From NCBI GenBank assembly GCA_030035585.1, contig CM057469.1, forward strand, positions 58,111,501 to 58,175,500: a DNA stretch of 64,000 nucleotides, read 5' to 3'. The position numbers and the translations under genes are program-made. The notes below the pieces were generated by a model that made no database searches, had not been told where the DNA came from, and worked only from the letters and a program-made list of their open reading frames with translations. Numbering within the stretch: the stretch's first letter is position 1; each line of letters begins with the position of its first letter. This document shows, piece by piece, positions 44,440-54,835 of this stretch. Origin of the DNA: Dugong dugon. Lineage: Eukaryota > Chordata > Mammalia > Sirenia > Dugongidae.

Positions 44440-44968
44440 TTATTACTCCCTCTCCTTGAGCATACAGGATGTGACCCAGCAGGAGCTGAGCCCTCACAGA
44501 CTCACAAAAACACATCAACTGGGCCCTGAGATAAGACAACCTGATGGGACAATCTCAGAAATTATCTTAAGGAAGTTTTCACAAAAGGGCAATAAAACCT
44601 AACCCAAAGGACTTCTCACCTTTTGTCTTTTTCTGTTAACATTTAGTGGATAGGAATTTGTTGGACCAATGAAGACCCTCCTGACTTTCGTAACTGAAAC
44701 CCGTACCAATGATTGTTAAGAAAGATGATTCAAAATGTAAGATTACAATTTCTAGCCAATCGGTGAAAAAGTGACGCTTTCAATGGTTCTACCCATTTTG
44801 TGATGTTGATATATACTGATGATTCTGTAACCTTCCTTGGATTCGGGCAGACATTCCAGCTCTGGCAGCATGCTTGTCCGCTTCCCGCTTTTGTCCTTTT
44901 GACTATATGCCAAATAAAACTTTCTTTTTACTTTACTAAACTTTGTGATTTTTTTCTCCCTACAACAA
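44440..44968 (+). mobile_element. ERV1-like LTR block B
   Basis: It starts near 'tgctggagttattactccctc' and ends near 'tttttctccctacaac'. A clear 'ccaaataaaactttctttttac' polyadenylation region comes after 'gcttgtccgcttcccgc'. Its sequence differs from block A, so these are two elements or parts of one composite, not a matched LTR pair. Confidence 0.5.
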
Positions 44969-44984
44969 ATGTATAAACCAAAAG

Positions 44985-45144
44985 CTCAAACCTGTTGCCA
45001 CGGAGTTGATTCCGACTCATAGCAACCCTATAGGACAGAGTAGAAATGTCCCATAGGGTTTCCAAGGAGAGGCTGATGGATTTGGACTGTCAAAACTTCT
45101 GGTTAGCAGCCCAGCTCATAAACACTGTGCCACTAGGGCCCCAT
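44985..45144 (-). mobile_element. AfroSINE, 45-nt-deleted form
   Basis: 'aaacctgttgccacggagttgattcc' is at the left, 'gtttccaaggagaggctgatgg' in the middle (short form), and the head ends 'gccactagggcccc'. Confidence 0.9.
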
Positions 45145-45610
45145 AAGTATATAGCATGGTTAATAAATATATGTACTAATTTACGTAAATGTGCTTTGTA
45201 ACCAGAATACTGTCTAACACAGATATGTTCTTATTACTTTTGGTTGAATAAATCAATACATCTTTGTATTTTCAGTTGATAAACAGTCATTTAGTTAATA
45301 AATAAGTACTCAATATTTTCACTGCTAAGTATTCAATGCTATTAGGATACAACAGAGGAAAAAACATGATCCTTGTTTCAGGTTTGTAGCAAAACTAGGT
45401 ACACATGAAAAGTTTCAATGTGGGATCGTTTATTAAAAAAAAATTAAATAACCAGAATAAAAAATAGATGAACTTCACTTCTTTTTCTTTCTATTCATTA
45501 TTAAATTAATTTTTGATTATTATTTATGCCCAGGTTAACAAATTAGTTCATGTACCAGATGTGCTTCTTGATATTAAAACATTCAAGTTGGGTCCTAAAG
45601 TTGTAATTCT
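45145..45610. other. Unassigned AT-rich DNA
   Basis: I recognise no gene or repeat up to the RTE target duplication. Confidence 0.45.
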
Positions 45611-46000
45611 AGACTATATTTTTGTTTTGTTGCTAGGTGCCATCAACTCGGTTCTGGCTTATAGCGACCCTATCTATATACAACAGAACGAAACACTGCC
45701 CGGTCCTGTGCCATCCCCACAATCATTGTTATTCTTGAGCCCGTTGTTGCAGCCACTGTGTCAATCCATCTTATCGAGGGTCTTCCTCCTTTTTTGCTGG
45801 CCCTCTACTTTACCAAGCCTGATATCCTTGTCTCTCCTGAAAACATGTCCAAAGTATGTGAGATGAAGTCTCACCATTGTTAATTCCAAGGAGCACTTTG
45901 GCTGTATTTCTTCCAAGACAGACTTATTCGTTCTTCTGGTAGTCCATGGTATATTCCATATTCTTCATCAACACCGTAATTCTTCTTTGGTCTTCCTTAT

Positions 46001-46366
46001 TCACTGTCCAGCTTTCGCAAGCATATGAAGTGATGAAAATATTATGGCTTGGATCGGGCACACCTTAGTCCTAAAGGTGACATCTTTGCTTTTTAACACT
46101 TTAAAGAGGTCTTTTGCAGCAAATTTGCCCAACGCAATGCATCGTTTGATTTCTTGACTGCTGCTTCCATGGGTGTTGATTGTGGGTCCAAGTAAATTGA
46201 AATCCTTGAAAACGTTAATCTTTTCTCCATTTATCATGATCTTGCTTATTGGTCCAGTTGTGAAGATTTTTGCTTTCTTTATGTTGAAGTGTAATCTATA
46301 CAGAAGGCTGTAGTCTTTGATCTTCATCAGTAAGTGCTTCAAGTCTTCTTCAGTTTCAGCAAGCAA
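46001..46366 (-). pseudogene. RTE reverse transcriptase, part after the catalytic box
   Basis: A 121-codon frame begins LAETEEDLKHLLMKIKDYS and contains TTGPISKIMINGEKI and GSSSQEIKRCIALGKFAAKD, the RTE region immediately downstream of the YADD box. The box itself, just upstream at about 46380, reads SAND instead, so both the Tyr and the first catalytic Asp are lost. The protein would be inactive even without the frameshifts. Confidence 0.85.
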
Positions 46367-46733
46367 GGTTGTGTCATTTGCAGATCGTAGGTTGTTAATG
46401 AGTCTTCCACCAATCCTGATGCCTCATTCTTCTTCATATAGTCCAGCTTCTTGGATTATTTGCTCAGCATACAGATTGAGTAAGTATGGTGAAAGGATAC
46501 GATACTGATGAACACCTTTCTTTATTTTAAATCATGCAGTATTCTTGCTCTGTTCGAATGACTGCCTCTTGGTTTATGTATGGGCTCTGCATGAGCGTGT
46601 TTAAGTGATCTGGAGTTCCCATTCTTTGCAATGTTATCCCTAATTTGTTTTGATCCACACAATTGAATGCCTTTGCATAGTCAATAAAACACGGGTAAAT
46701 ATCTTTCTGGCATTCTCTGCTGTCAGTCAGGAT

Positions 46734-46931
46734 TCATCCGATATCATCAATGATATTCCTCATTCCACTTTCTCTTCTGAATCTGGCTTGAATTTCTGGC
46801 AGTTCCCTGTCTAGATACTGCTGCAACTGCTTTTGAATGATCTTCAGCAAAATTTTACTTGTGTGTGGTATCAATGATATCGTTTGGTAATTTCTGAATT
46901 CTGTTGGATCACTTTTCTTTGCAGTGTGCAC
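46734..46931 (-). pseudogene. RTE reverse transcriptase, N-terminal fragment
   Basis: 65 codons with KSDPTEFRNYQTISLIPHTSK and QQYLDRELPEIQARFRRESG, matching the start of the RTE reverse transcriptase. It continues the same element as 46001-46366 with frame breaks between. Confidence 0.8.
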
Positions 46932-48007
46932 AAATATGGATCTCTTCCAGTGGATTGGTCAGGTAACTCTTCCAAATTTCTTGGCATACATGAGTAAGCA
47001 CGTTCAGTGCTGCATCCCTTTGTTGAAACATCTCAGCTGGCATTCCATTAATTCATAGAGCCTTGTTTTTCACCAATGCATGCCTCCAGTGCAGCTTGGA
47101 TTCTTCCTTCAATACCATCGATTCTTGATCATATGCTATCTCCTGAGATGGTTGAATGTTGACCCATTCTTTTTGGTTCAGTGACTCTGTCATCTTCTTT
47201 TGATGCTTCTAGCATTTTTCAATGTTTTGTCCATAGAATCCTTGACTATTGCTACTCAAGGCTTGAATTTTTTCTTCACTTCTTTCAGCTTGAGAAATGC
47301 TGAGGGTGTTCTTCCCTTTTGGTTTTCTAACTTCAGGTCTTTGTATATTTCATTATAATATTTGATTTTATCCTTTTGAGTTGCCCTTTGGAATCTTCTG
47401 TTCAGCTCTTTTACTTCATCGTTTCTTCAGACGTTCAATAGCAAGTTTCAGGGTCTCTTCTGACATCCATTTTGGTCTTTTCTTTATTTCCTGTCTTTTT
47501 AATGACCTCTTGTTTTCTTCATGTATGATGTCCTTGATATCTTCCCACAACTCGTCTGGTCTTAGGTCATTAATTTCAGTGTACCTGGTGTCTGTCAGTT
47601 TGCCATGCTGTGGTGGCTTGTGTGTTGCTCTGACACTGGCAACTTTGCCACTGGTATTTCAAATACCAGCAGGGTCACCTTTGGTGAACAGGTTTCAGCT
47701 GAGCTTCCAGACTAAGATAGACTAGGAAGAAGGACCTTGCAGTCTTCTACTGAAAAAATTGGCTAGTGAAAAGCTTAAGAATAGCAGCAGAACATTGTCT
47801 AATAGAGTAGTGGAAGATGAGCTCCTCAGGTCAGAAGGTGCTCAAAATACGCCTGGGAAAGAGCTGCCTCCTCAAAGTAGAGTTAACCTTAATGATGTGG
47901 ATGGAGTCAAACCTGTGGGACCTTCATTTGCTGATGTGGCATGACTCAAAATGAGAAGAAACAACTGCAATCATCCATTATTAACTGGAATGAGGAATGT
48001 ATGAAGT

Positions 48008-48768
48008 ATGAATCTAGGAAAATTGGAAGTCTTCAAAAATGAAATGGAACACATAAAGATCAATATTCAAGGCATTAATAAGCTGAAATGGACGGGTATT
48101 GGCTATTTTGAATCAGACAATCATATGGTCTACTATGCTGGGAATGACAAATTGAAGAGGAATGGTGTAGTGTTCATCATCAAAAAGAACATTTCAAGAT
48201 CTATCCTGAAGTACAACGTTGTCGGTGATAGGATAATATCCATATGCTTACAAGGAGTATTAGTTAATATGACTATTATTCAAATTTATACACCAACTAC
48301 TAATGCCAAAGATGAAGAAATTGAATATTTTTATCAACTTTTGCAGTCTGAAACTGATCAAATATGCAATCAAGATGCACTGATAATTACTGGTGACTGG
48401 AATGTGAAGGTTGGAAACAAAGAAGGATTGGTAGTTGGAAAATATGGCCTTGGTGATAGATCGCATGATAGAATTTTGCAAGACCAGTGACTTATTCATT
48501 GGAAATACGTTTTGTTCAACAACATAAACAACGACTATATAGTTGGACCTCACTGGATGGAAAACACAGGAATCAAATAGATTACATCTATGGAAGAAGA
48601 CAATGGAAAAACTCAATATCACCTGTTAGAACAAGGCCAGGGGCCAAGTGCAGAACAGACCGTCAATTGCTCATATGCAAGTTCAAGCTGAAGCTGATGA
48701 AAATGAAAACAAGTTCACGAGAGCCAAAACACCATCTTGAGTACATCTCACCTGAATTTGGAGAATAG
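48008..48768 (+). pseudogene. RTE APE-type endonuclease domain (inverted segment)
   Basis: A 160-codon frame (48008-48490) continues, after a frameshift or deletion near 48.48 kb, into a 93-codon frame to 48768. It begins MNLGKLEVFKNEM and shows the endonuclease order: INKLKWTGIG, then TIIQIYTPTT, then ITGDWNVKVGNKEG (the catalytic D and N of GDWN), then RNQIDYIY. The late SDH-type motif is degraded (TDRQLL). This enzyme family nicks the target to prime RTE reverse transcription. It ends where the element was inverted, at the target duplication. Confidence 0.9.
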
Positions 48769-48778
48769 GAGACTATAT

Positions 48779-49752
48779 ACACAAATGAAAAATAATATAC
48801 ACTACCTGCAAATAAGTTAAAAAATAATTTCTTTTGAAATTCAAAGATTAGATTTGATTACTAAGGATTGGAAAGTTGAGGAAGGCTTATAGCAACCAAG
48901 ACTTGGATAAAGAATATGTAACTTATGGGGAGAAGAGAAGGAATGCAAACTTAAGTAGCCTAGAAGGAAAGCAGACTGAAGGATTTTCTCATTCTCTGCA
49001 CCCTCTTCATCCAAATTTCAAACATATATATGACTATTTCAGTGGAGGGAAAGATCAACTAACCACATGGCAAGCAGAAAAAAATGAGAGATATTTGTCT
49101 TAATGCTAATGGCACCAATTGTATCAGGTATTTCTTGGACTGGGGATGGTGGGGAAGAGGCAGTTCTCAAAGAAGTTGCATCTAGGGTCCAGGACTAACA
49201 CACCTAGATGTGTGGGAGAAGAAAAATCACATATCCAAAGAGAGGAAATTCAAGCTAATGCAGTGTGACTATTAATTCCACTTAGTGACCCATTTAATGC
49301 TTTTAAATCTGATCAACCGTATCAGCACTCTTTCTCCTTGGGGACAAGTGTGGTACAAGGGGCACGGACAGTGTGTGGAGAAAAGACCTAAGTTTCCCTT
49401 TGAATTGGGATTCTCAATCATTTTTTCTATCCCTATACAAGCACAATATGATACTAGGCCATCAGTAACAATGGATCTCAATGACAGTGATTTTGAGTAG
49501 GGGAAAGGAAAGACATCATCCTCCCTTGGAAATGAATCAGAATCTGGCTTGAACAGAGTTCTTCCTACCCAGGGGACTCTGGTACATCACATTTTCCTCT
49601 ATCATTAGCAACTTTGCTTTTATTTCCTCCACAGTAAAACAAAAGATAGAGAGGATGGTCAATTTCTGGGTAGTGTTAAATACTAAAACTGAGAGAAATA
49701 TATTAAAAATAAATGAAAACCTGAGATGTAGGCAAAACATAACTAAAATGGA
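48779..49752. other. Unassigned DNA
   Basis: I recognise no repeat or gene. Small frames on either strand lack domains. Confidence 0.4.
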
Positions 49753-49761
49753 TGGATAAGT

Positions 49762-50358
49762 AATTGTTGTCGTTAGGTGTCGTCGAGTCAGTTCCGACTC
49801 ACAGCAACCCTATGTATGACAGATTGAAACACTGCCCGGTTTTGTGCCTTCCTCCCAGTCGTTGTTATGCTTGAGCCCATTGTTGCAGCCACTGTGCCAA
49901 TCCATCTCATTGATGGTCTTCCTCTTTTTTGCTGACCTTCTGCTTTACCAACCATGATGTCCTTTTCCAGGGACTGGTCCCTCCTGAAAACATGTCCAAA
50001 GTACATGAGATGTAGTCTTGCCATCCTCACTTCTAAGAAACATTCTGGCTGTATTTCTTCCAAGACAGATTTGTTTGTTCTTCTGGCAGTCCATGGTAGA
50101 TTCAATATTCTTTGCCAACACCATAATTCAAAGGCATCAATTCTTCTTCAGTCTTCCTTATTCACTGACCAACTTTCACATGCATATGATGCAATTGAAA
50201 ACACCACAGCTTGAGTCACCTTAGTCCTTAAAGTGACATCTTTGCTTTTTAACACTTTAGTGAGGTCTTTTGCAGCAGATTTGCCCAATGCAATGTGCCA
50301 TTTGATTTCCTGACTGCATTGATTGTGGATCCAAGTAAAATGAGGATTTCATTTTACC
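49762..50358 (-). mobile_element. RTE LINE 3' end with a 15-nt inverted tip
   Basis: A 597-bp 5'-truncated RTE with the 9-bp duplication tggataagt (49753-49761 and 50359-50367). The first 580 nt are minus-strand RTE. The last 15 nt (50344-50358) are the same RTE region in plus orientation, making a hairpin with the preceding bases. The coding remnant is NLPWTARRTNK ... FGHVFRRDQS. Confidence 0.88.
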
Positions 50359-50367
50359 TGGATAAGT

Positions 50368-51161
50368 GATAGCCCTGACTATATGTGGCCCCAAAATGCT
50401 CTGTGGTCTTATTGACAACAATGAAATGCAGGAAGTATGTTGGCATTTGTCAATAATTGGTATATGGACACGAAACAAATCAGTGTGATTTCTGTCATTT
50501 ATGACAGATAAATCAAGAAAATTCTACAAGAAATTAGATATTTTGTCAAGTCTGAGTAAAGATTTTAGATTTATTCTGGGGTACCATTGAATTCTTAAAA
50601 AATATATATTCTCAAAATTTTTTGTTTAAACTATATTTGCCTCTTTTGATCATTAAGACGTTTTAATGAGGAAAGTTTGAAATGAGGAAAGTGCTAGTTA
50701 AAATCACACACGTCCATTCAACTATAGTTCAACACTACGCAAATTCTTATTCTGCAATAAAGTGGTAATATGCAGATATTGTAGAACTGCCCCAGGGAAA
50801 AGTTTGTAATACTAGGAGATCTCCTGTGCTCATTTAGATTTACTTGGTGGTATAAAATTGAATCATGTGAAATAGCAGACAATTCACGGAACAATTTTTA
50901 TCTTACTGTAAGATTCTTCCACTGAGGATTTCACTGAGTTCTTGGCTGATGTTATTATTTGAGTGACTTTTTGCAGATGGAAATGGAACATATCCCTTTT
51001 TGTGTCTTTGTGGACCAGAAAAGACAGGTCTCAGGGCAAAACAGGATGATCTTGCAAACCAGAGCTTTATAAATACAGAAATGCCAATAGTTTTAAATAA
51101 CATACCTTATCTCGGAGACTCTTCTTAATGTCTACGTCATTTAAGCCTACAAATGTTCATA
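50368..51161. other. Unassigned DNA
   Basis: I recognise no gene or repeat. Confidence 0.4.
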
Positions 51162-51210
51162 AAAACCTGTTGCCATCAAGCTGATTCTGACTCATGGTGA
51201 CCCTATAATA
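51162..51210 (-). mobile_element. AfroSINE/RTE 3'-end scrap
   Basis: Only 'aaacctgttgccatcaagctgattctgactcatggtgaccctata'-type terminal sequence remains, too short to tell SINE from RTE. Confidence 0.75.
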
Positions 51211-52179
51211 ATTGTACTATAGTGCACTTTTACTTTTGTTGTTTATTTTGCTTTTTAACCATTCATTTTAGAGAACACGCTGGTCACCGATACTTCTGTA
51301 CAATGCAATGATGACTGATGGTTAAAAAATAACTCAGGCCCTGTAAAAATCCTCAGGTTATTCTGTGTCATCAAAAGTGTATTGAAAATAATCGTGTGAA
51401 ATATACTTTATTAGGTTGATGTTTTTATTTTTAAAATTGTAACTATTTTAAAAGACTTAACTGGAATGCCTCACTTATCGACCATATCGTATATTGCAGT
51501 TTACTGGGCTGATTTGAATTACTATATTTATATATCATCATTAGTTACTTTTTAATCCCAAAGAATTTTAGTCCAAAGTTCGTGGGATTTTTTAATCTTG
51601 TGTATTGCTAACGAAACAAAATGCAAGGTATTTCACTTTGAAGTAGGAGAATGAAGCACCATTGGTGTACAGCTTATTGTGAACTGAAACAAAAATGTTT
51701 ATAAAACATTAAAGAATGTGATATCACATGATTCCAGAAATGCTTATATATGTAACTAAAAGGAAAATAAACTTTTCATATTCTTTGGTAATATTTACCT
51801 TGTCCTATTGGATATAGCTACGTAAACCTCCTTTGGTAGTTTCTGCAAAAAAAGGTAGGTATAAATGAAATATATACAACTGACATTGAAGAATAGTAAC
51901 ATACCCAGAAAAAAGAAATCATGTTTAAACACTTTCTGTAAGAGCACTGTTAAATGTCTTCCTCCCTCCCATTCCTCCACCTCCTGCATACTAAAATCTG
52001 GTTAGAAATAACTAAATGTGGTTTACTTGGCAACATCTGGAGGATTTAAAAGAAATACTTTATGAAAACATCTGAAGAAGAGTACAGAATGCATGAATTC
52101 ATAATGAATGAAAAGTATATGCACTTTCTCAGACAGCAAAATTAAATGTTATATACAACAAGTAATGAGACATTATTGG
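51211..52179. other. Unassigned AT-rich DNA
   Basis: I see no gene or interspersed repeat. Confidence 0.4.
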
Positions 52180-52475
52180 TTTAGTGGTAGAATTCTCAAC
52201 TTTCATGCAAGAGACTGGGGTTCAATTTCATGACCTGTGCACTTCATGCACAGGCTTGCATTTTGCTACGATGCTGAACGTATTTCAGTAGAATTTCCAG
52301 ACTAAGAAAATTAGGAAGAAGGGCTGGCAATCTACTTGCAAAAACCAGCCAGTGAAAACCCTATGGATCACAAAGGTAAGATCAGCAGGACCAGGCAGCT
52401 TTTTGTTCTATTGTGCATTGGTTCATCATGAGTTGGAGGTGACTAGTGAGCAGTTAACAACCACAACAACGTATA
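52180..52475 (+). mobile_element. tRNA-Gly-headed SINE with RTE body
   Basis: The head 'ggtttagtggtagaattctc ... gggttcaattt' matches the A and B boxes of tRNA-Gly. A linker 'gcttgcattttgctacgatgctgaac' follows, then RTE 5' text (tttccagactaagaaaattagg) and the RTE 3' end with 'aacaaccacaacaac'. It has the same architecture as 41161-41492 on the other strand. Confidence 0.82.
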
Positions 52476-52495
52476 CAAGTACCCATCACTACCGT

Positions 52496-52653
52496 TGATT
52501 CCGACTCATAGCGACCTCATAGGGTTTCCAAGGCTGCAAATCTCTTCGGAAGCTGACTGCCACATCTTTCTCCCGTGGAGCTGCTGGTGGTTTTGAACTG
52601 CTGACCTTTCGGTTGGCAGTCAGTCGCTTTAACCACTGTGCCACCAGGGCTCC
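52496..52653 (-). mobile_element. AfroSINE, long form
   Basis: It has the full central block between 'ccaagg' and 'agctgctggtgg', 45 nt by direct count relative to the short copies. The flanks tatacaagtac and tatacaacaagtac are a decayed duplication. Confidence 0.92.
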
Positions 52654-53087
52654 TTATACAACAAGTACATACAAATCATATTCAGTGAGGGTTTGTTATT
52701 CTGTCAATCAGTTTAGGCTAAGTTATGCTTTGGTAACAAACAACCCTAAAATCTCAGTTGCTCAACACGTGAAAGCTTGTTTAGCTTTGTCTTACATGTC
52801 CAGTGAGGGACAGTGTTTTCTCTGAAACATGTTGTCTTCACTTTACGACTGTATCTTGGATATTGCTGGTCTCAAAGCAGAGGGGAAAAATAGGCAAACA
52901 TGACTATTTGAGGTTTGGCTCAGAAGTAATATGCATCACTTCTGAGCATATTTTGTATTTCATGTCTGAATTGAACAGCATGGGGATAAATAATCCTCCC
53001 ACAGAGAGGGACGTCATGGTGTGGGTGCTTGTGGGCATACCAAAGAGGGGAAGCAAATATTTTGAACAAGAATACTATCTTCCATAA

Positions 53088-53240
53088 TCCCATTGCCATC
53101 AAGTCAATTCCAACTCATAGCGACCCTATAGGGAATAGTAGAACTGCCCCATAGGGTCTCCAAGGAGTGGCTGGTGGATTCGAACTGCTGACCTTTTGGT
53201 TGGTAGCAGTAGCTCTTAACCACCATGTAACCAGGGCTCC
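53088..53240 (-). mobile_element. AfroSINE, 45-nt-deleted form
   Basis: 'cccattgccatcaagtcaattccaac' is at the left, 'gtctccaaggagtggctggtgg' in the middle (short form), and the head ends 'accagggctcc'. atcttcca lies on both sides. Confidence 0.92.
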
Positions 53241-53639
53241 TACAATCTTCCATGGGTATAACCTTATAGCTACTCCTCAACAAGACACTGATTAAAAAAT
53301 CTTTTGTCCAGATATGGTTTATATGGTTCAATTCATATTAATAGGTGATTTCATTTTGATAATCCCTTGCTTTTACTGGTCCTTAATGGATTTTTAAGTT
53401 CCTTTTTCTAAGGTTGCAGAAAACTCTGGTGCTCTATACCTGTAGCTGCTCCAAGTTTATATAGTATTTAACAAATGCTTAATGAGCACTCTTATGTGTT
53501 CATGAATATGCCAGAGTTCCCACCTTCAAGAAACTGAGAGTTTAGTTGGAGAAACAGACAATTAAGTTGAACATTGTGATGATGATAAAATGGGGACATA
53601 CATCATTTATACCCTGTTCAATATTCTTTTAAAAAATTG
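53241..53639. other. Unassigned DNA
   Basis: I recognise no gene or repeat. Confidence 0.4.
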
Positions 53640-53835
53640 TGAAATATGCTTTATAAAGATGTTCTCATTTAATTCAATACTCACAAAAATGTTACCAGGT
53701 AAGCGTCATTATTTTCTCAAATTTATAAATGAGGAAACAGGCTTAGGGTGGTTAAGTTACATGCTCAAGTTTACATAGCTTTTTTGTGTCTCAAACCAGG
53801 TCATCTGCTTCAGAGCTTAACCTCTCTTCCACCAC
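53640..53835 (-). mobile_element. MIR relic
   Basis: Reverse-oriented order: 'gttctcatttaattcaatactcac', 'aaatgaggaaacaggcttaggg', 'gttacatgctcaagtttacatagc', 'tcaaaccaggtcatctgcttcagagc'. Confidence 0.8.
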
Positions 53836-54504
53836 ACTGTACTGTCAGCTCCTATTTTTATTTCTCTGAAAAAATGTCTTATTTTCTGTCTGTGTGATCC
53901 TGAAGTTTTTGCCTTCTCTGTGTTCTGGGTCTGGGTTATTGGCAATGTCGAGAGCTATTTTTCACCACTTGTAGGAGGATAAGTGCTTTTTGTTTTAAGG
54001 TCAAAGCTGAACTGTGCGTCTCATTGGGTGAAATGTGGAGAGACATCACACCCTGTGTATCTTCATTCAACTTCCCCAGTGATACAGTTTAGAACCACCT
54101 CATCGTTAACCACCTCGTTATTGACTATTGTTAAGGAGAGTGTGTAGTGTGAAATCTAATTGTCTAATTAGTAAATCATTGTACACCTTTCTGATAGTCT
54201 TTGTCAAGGCCTTTCCACATTCTGAAGAGACTGAACAAAATGGTGAAAAATTCAAAAAAAAAATTCTGAAGATTCGAGAGGGGCATGACAATTCCTTTAT
54301 ATATTTGTAAAAATATGGAGTAGGATGTTTCTCTGTAATTCTAGAGAGTAGACTAAGAAGAAGCTTTAGGGGGTCATATAGTGTCTAAATATGATGAAGG
54401 TTTTTTTGCTTTGTTTTTTACATATTAGTTCTTTTCACCAAAAAAATTAAACACGTTTGGAGGTGAGTAGTTTTTTTTTTTTTTTTTTTAAATCACTGTT
54501 TATG
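53836..54504. other. Unassigned DNA
   Basis: I recognise no gene or repeat. A poly(T) run lies at 54472-54489. Confidence 0.4.
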
Positions 54505-54615
54505 TTTGAATCCACCAGGTGCTCCTTGGAAATCCTAAGGGGCAGTTCTACCCTGTCCTTTAGGGTCTCTTTGAGTCAGAATCAATTTCACAGGAACGGG
54601 ATTAGTTTTTCTTTT
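54505..54615 (+). mobile_element. AfroSINE, 5'-truncated short form
   Basis: It starts within the B box (gtttgaatccaccaggtgctcc), continues 'ttggaaatcctaaggggcag' and ends with the RTE-like 'gagtcagaatcaatttcacagg'. Confidence 0.85.
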
Positions 54616-54835
54616 TTTACCGCTCCCACCAATGCAAATTTATTCCATATACATAAATGTGTAATGGAGATTTTAATGAAGATTTCTTAGGATGACAGAG
54701 GAGAAAATGTATGTCATGGGTCACGTAGCAAAGAACTTATTGTCCTTTTTGAAGGATAACCTGAAAGGCCACAAGAAAAATGTTTTATGTATGTAATTGT
54801 TTCTCCAAGAATTCTAAACTGCACAAATGACTTTT

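Larger units (their letters stand above)
45620..48769. mobile_element. Full-length RTE LINE with inverted 5' half (twin priming)
   Basis: The left part (45620-47588) is the RTE 3' segment on the minus strand, ending just after the endonuclease region. The right part (47589-48769) is the RTE 5'UTR and endonuclease on the plus strand, beginning with the RNA 5' end (tgtctgtcagtttgccatgctg). One 9-bp duplication, agactatat at 45611-45619 and 48770-48778, encloses both parts. Together they cover almost the whole 3.1 kb element once, with only about 30 nt missing between the two internal edges. A single inverted insertion explains this; two separate insertions would not share the duplication. Confidence 0.92.

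Noticed and set aside
52180-52255. Possible tRNA-Gly gene
   Set aside because: A and B boxes are present, but the 3' acceptor half is missing and the sequence runs straight into an RTE body, so it is a SINE head.
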